Made by a program: the position numbers and the translations under genes. From JAVKSL01 sp039583695 (GTDB lineage: Bacteria; Actinomycetota; Acidimicrobiia; Acidimicrobiales; JAJPHD01), in assembly GCA_039583695.1 (NCBI GenBank), contig JAVKSL010000128.1, forward strand, positions 1 to 6,953: DNA of 6,953 bases, read 5' to 3'. Under the pieces are notes generated by a model. It was not told where the DNA came from and did not search any database. It worked only from the letters and a program-made list of their open reading frames with translations. This document shows, piece by piece, positions 4,668 through 6,953 of the stretch. How positions within the stretch are numbered: the stretch's first letter is position 1; the number at the start of each line of letters is the position of its first letter.

Positions 4668-6443
4668 ATGCGGATAGCGCTCCCAAGAGGGGTTCGAGGC
4701 GCGACCATCGGAGCCGCAGTGACGTTGGCCTTCGTCGGACTGGCAGCACTGCCGTCATCTGCTCAGGCAGCGACATCCGGCGGTAAATCGTCGGCTTCAA
4801 CGTCGAAGACGTCGGCCAACTCCTCCAAGATGGCGGGCATGAACATGTCGGGCCCGACTGTCCTGCCGAGAGGACAGGCGATCTTCCGCCCGCAAGGGGC
4901 GTCGATCAAGGCGATCACCAAGCCCGTCCGCATGACCAAAAATGATCCCTTCCCGTCGCGGGCCTTTACGGCCCCCTCGTTCATGCTGGCGGATCCCTCC
5001 AACCCGAGCATCATCCTCGCGACCACCGCTGACCTGCGTAGCAGGGTCTGTTACCTGATGCGCTCAACTAATGCTGGCGCCAGCTGGGAGATCCTGCCCG
5101 CACTTCCGTCGCCCGGCTCCTACCCCTTCTGCACGGGTCCGACGGCGGGGGTCCCCCTGCAGAACATGGCCTTCGGTCGCAACGACACCCTGTACTACGC
5201 GATGGACGGCTACGACCAGGCTGACGGAGGGGATAGCAGGCACGGCAACTATTCCGTGCTGTTGTCCAAGTCCTCCAACCTCGGCAACAGCTGGACGACC
5301 ACTCTCGTCAACAACAACCGTGGGAAGACCGGTGCCGCGGTAACCAACGACGGGCCGGTGACCGGCCTGGCGGTGGACACTTCCGGGTCTGCCGATGTGG
5401 TCTACGTGGGCTTCAGCCAGAACTTCCCCAACACTCCCAAGAGCGCTCCCAGGAACAACTACGACATGGTGGCCGTGTCGACCAACGGGGGTGCCAGCTT
5501 CGGGCCGCCGGTCAATCTGAACAGCTTCGCTCACCTGAGCATGACCGTGCGGGGTAAGTCCTACGCGATCGTGATGAGTGGTTTCGGTGCCCCCTACCTG
5601 GTTGTGCACCGGGGAACGGTGCTGGCGATCGCCGAGGCCAGTACCAACGGCAGGGAAAAAATACCTGGCGCCGGCGGTATGCCCATGATCGTGGCTCGCT
5701 CCACCAACCAGGGACGGACTTGGACGCTGTCGACCATATCGCCTGACTACGTCTATCCCACAGGGGACCAGGTGGGCGTGGGATGGACGCCGCTCGGGGG
5801 GTCCGACGGAACATTCCTGGTTGCCTACGCTGCCACACCGAATGAGGCCAGCTACGCGGCTCCCGTGATCGAACTCCAGCGCTCGACGGATCTGGGACGG
5901 GCGTGGACCTCACCCGTCATCCTGGACAACGACAACCTGTCGCAGCAATACAGCAGCTTTTTCCCCCAGATGGGAGTGGCCCCCAATGGCCGCGTGGACG
6001 TCATCTGGTGGGACAATCGTCGCAGTAAGGGTTACGGTTTTGACATTTACTACACCTACTCCACTGACGGTGGCCGGACATGGGCTCCGAACATAAGGAT
6101 CAGCCAGCAGCCGAGCAACTTCGCCAAGGGGATCAGCTTTGGCTCAGACGTCCGCCAACCACCCGGAGTCGCCTCTGCCAACCAATACGCAGCCATGGGC
6201 TGGACTAGCACGAACCTGGGCAACTCGCTCACCGAGACTCAGGACGACATCGGAGCAGTGGCTCAGTTCGCGCCCCTTCCCCCGGCCAGCTCGGAGCTTC
6301 TGCCGATCTTGGCGGCAGTTTTCGGCGGCTTGTTGCTGGCGGGCCTGCTGCTGTTGGGAGCTTTGTTCCTGCGGCGTCGCCGCGCCGGGGCGGGCACCCC
6401 GCCCCCACCGGTGAAGGTCAAAGATCCGGCCGGGACTGTCTAA
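4668..6443 (+). CDS. Secreted, membrane-anchored Asp-box (BNR) beta-propeller protein
   Basis: The protein has 591 residues. A basic n-region and hydrophobic core end at an Ala-Gln-Ala cleavage site (32-34). A Ser/Thr/Lys-rich low-complexity linker follows, with a methionine cluster MAGMNM at 55-60. The body (about 95-535) carries Asp-box motifs of the S-x-D/N-x-G-x-T/S-W type: STNAGASW (133), SSNLGNSW (202), STNGGASF (271), STNQGRTW (345), STDLGRAW (406), STDGGRTW (465) and a degenerate STNLGNSL (514). Their 49-74 residue spacing fits a six- or seven-bladed sialidase-like propeller. Cys128 and Cys155 could form a disulfide. A transmembrane helix (about 545-568) followed by RRRR and a Pro-rich tail anchors it, leaving the propeller outside. 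Asp-boxes are structural and occur in sialidases, other glycosidases, sortilins and binding proteins. I do not see the arginine triad or the FRIP motif of a true sialidase, so activity is not claimed. The next gene starts four bases after its stop. Confidence 0.85.
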   Translation: MRIALPRGVRGATIGAAVTLAFVGLAALPSSAQAATSGGKSSASTSKTSANSSKMAGMNMSGPTVLPRGQAIFRPQGASIKAITKPVRMTKNDPFPSRAFTAPSFMLADPSNPSIILATTADLRSRVCYLMRSTNAGASWEILPALPSPGSYPFCTGPTAGVPLQNMAFGRNDTLYYAMDGYDQADGGDSRHGNYSVLLSKSSNLGNSWTTTLVNNNRGKTGAAVTNDGPVTGLAVDTSGSADVVYVGFSQNFPNTPKSAPRNNYDMVAVSTNGGASFGPPVNLNSFAHLSMTVRGKSYAIVMSGFGAPYLVVHRGTVLAIAEASTNGREKIPGAGGMPMIVARSTNQGRTWTLSTISPDYVYPTGDQVGVGWTPLGGSDGTFLVAYAATPNEASYAAPVIELQRSTDLGRAWTSPVILDNDNLSQQYSSFFPQMGVAPNGRVDVIWWDNRRSKGYGFDIYYTYSTDGGRTWAPNIRISQQPSNFAKGISFGSDVRQPPGVASANQYAAMGWTSTNLGNSLTETQDDIGAVAQFAPLPPASSELLPILAAVFGGLLLAGLLLLGALFLRRRRAGAGTPPPPVKVKDPAGTV

Positions 6444-6447
6444 GATC

Positions 6448-6912
6448 GTGCCTCACCGTGGCCCCGACGCTCCCCACCATGGCGAAGCCACGAGGACCAG
6501 CGTCGACGTGGGAGGCCAGGAACGTCCGACAGGCCCTCCCCCGGCGTGGCTCATGGTGATGGCCCTGGTGATTGGTCTGTACGCGATGGCGCCCGGGTTC
6601 TATCTCGACGGGCTGAACGTCAAGAGGGGAGCGGAGATAGTCGACCACGTGGTGCCCGGACTGTTCGTGCTTGCTGTAACCCTGTTGACCATCCGACGCT
6701 GGGCGTCGTCACGGTATGTGCCGCTGGTGAGCGGGATAGTTGTCTGCCTTGCGGGGCTATGGATGATCCTTACCCATGTGGGCCTCGTCGTCCAGGCCTT
6801 CCATCACGAGGCACCCGTGGGGGCGACGGTGTACCACGCTTCAACGGCGGTCGCGGTGATGTTGCTGGGCATAGTCTGGCTCTGGCATTACCGGGCAGAG
6901 CTGATGAGCTGA
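6448..6912 (+). CDS. Small four-helix integral membrane protein
   Basis: The product has 154 residues from GTG 6448, only four bases after the propeller stop, so the two genes are probably co-transcribed. A His/Pro-rich, polar N-terminus (to about 32) precedes four hydrophobic helices at about 33-52, 69-84, 92-115 and 127-147. Helices 1-2 and 3-4 look like a tandem duplication: GLYAMAP in helix 1 corresponds to GLWMILT in helix 3. This resembles the SPW-repeat class of small membrane proteins but lacks a clean Ser-Pro-Trp, so the family is not asserted. Histidines H110, H119, H120 and H130 cluster in or near helices 3 and 4. The start is uncertain: GTG 6508 has GAGGA 11 bases upstream and would shorten the tail by 20 residues without affecting the helices. 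Function unknown; it may help place or stabilise the propeller protein. Confidence 0.72.
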   Translation: MPHRGPDAPHHGEATRTSVDVGGQERPTGPPPAWLMVMALVIGLYAMAPGFYLDGLNVKRGAEIVDHVVPGLFVLAVTLLTIRRWASSRYVPLVSGIVVCLAGLWMILTHVGLVVQAFHHEAPVGATVYHASTAVAVMLLGIVWLWHYRAELMS

Positions 6913-6917
6913 TCATC

Positions 6918-6953
6918 GTGGGGATCGGCCTGCTGGCCCCTCGCTGGGCGGCG
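6918..6953 (+). CDS. Possible start of a further gene, cut by the right edge
   Basis: A GTG at 6918, five bases after the previous stop, opens a frame of 12 codons (MGIGLLAPRWAA) to the window end. There is no clear ribosome binding site and the stretch is too short to judge coding character. It is listed only because the spacing would fit continuation of the operon. Confidence 0.15.
   Translation, partial: MGIGLLAPRWAA

Noticed and set aside
1..6953. Mobile elements, CRISPR arrays, tRNA or rRNA genes
   Set aside because: No transposase or integrase motifs, regular repeat-spacer pattern, cloverleaf or rRNA signature was seen on either strand.

Overview
The window looks like chromosome from a high-GC Gram-positive bacterium, most likely an actinomycetote and possibly a little-studied soil or aquatic lineage. 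The reasons are the G/C-rich coding sequence with strong G/C preference at third codon positions, frequent GTG starts, the zinc-finger type at the N-terminus of the second gene (best known on actinobacterial rhomboids), and secreted proteins whose signal peptides end in Ala-Trp-Ala-Cys. I cannot assign a genus. No rRNA, tRNA, insertion sequence, integrase or CRISPR array is visible.

Layout, left to right. (1) Positions 1-100, minus strand: the first 33 codons of a secreted protein that runs off the left edge. (2) 101-412: a divergent intergenic region, locally richer in A/T than its surroundings, with a good minus-strand promoter and a set of GTAC-containing repeats and palindromes. (3) 413-2311: a complete FtsH-type membrane AAA+ zinc protease. 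(4) 2308-3750: overlapping the ftsH stop by four bases (GTGA), a membrane-anchored protein with an N-terminal eight-ligand zinc finger, one transmembrane helix and an alpha/beta-hydrolase domain whose catalytic serine and histidine appear to be lost. (5) 3751-3875: a strong extended -10 promoter, a perfect 12-bp palindrome at the expected transcription start, and a leader. (6) 3876-4439: a small secreted, C-terminally membrane-anchored protein with an Ig-like domain, whose signal-peptide end resembles that of gene 1. (7) 4464-4509: a 16-bp-stem terminator-like hairpin. (8) 4668-6443: a secreted, membrane-anchored beta-propeller with six or seven Asp-box (BNR) repeats. (9) 6448-6912: a small four-helix membrane protein, four bases behind the propeller gene. 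The last 41 bases may hold the start of another gene.

Every complete gene encodes a membrane or cell-surface protein, so the window reads as an envelope locus. The FtsH/pseudo-hydrolase pair appears to be one translationally coupled unit, and the propeller/four-helix pair a second. The two AWAC-type secreted proteins flank the FtsH unit, and each has its own promoter of similar design (TTGCA-type -35, 17-bp spacer). The most unusual feature is the second gene: a zinc-finger, membrane-anchored alpha/beta-hydrolase fold in which the HG loop, nucleophile and histidine all depart from the family. Its coupling to ftsH suggests, as inference only, a substrate-binding or adaptor role for the protease rather than catalysis.
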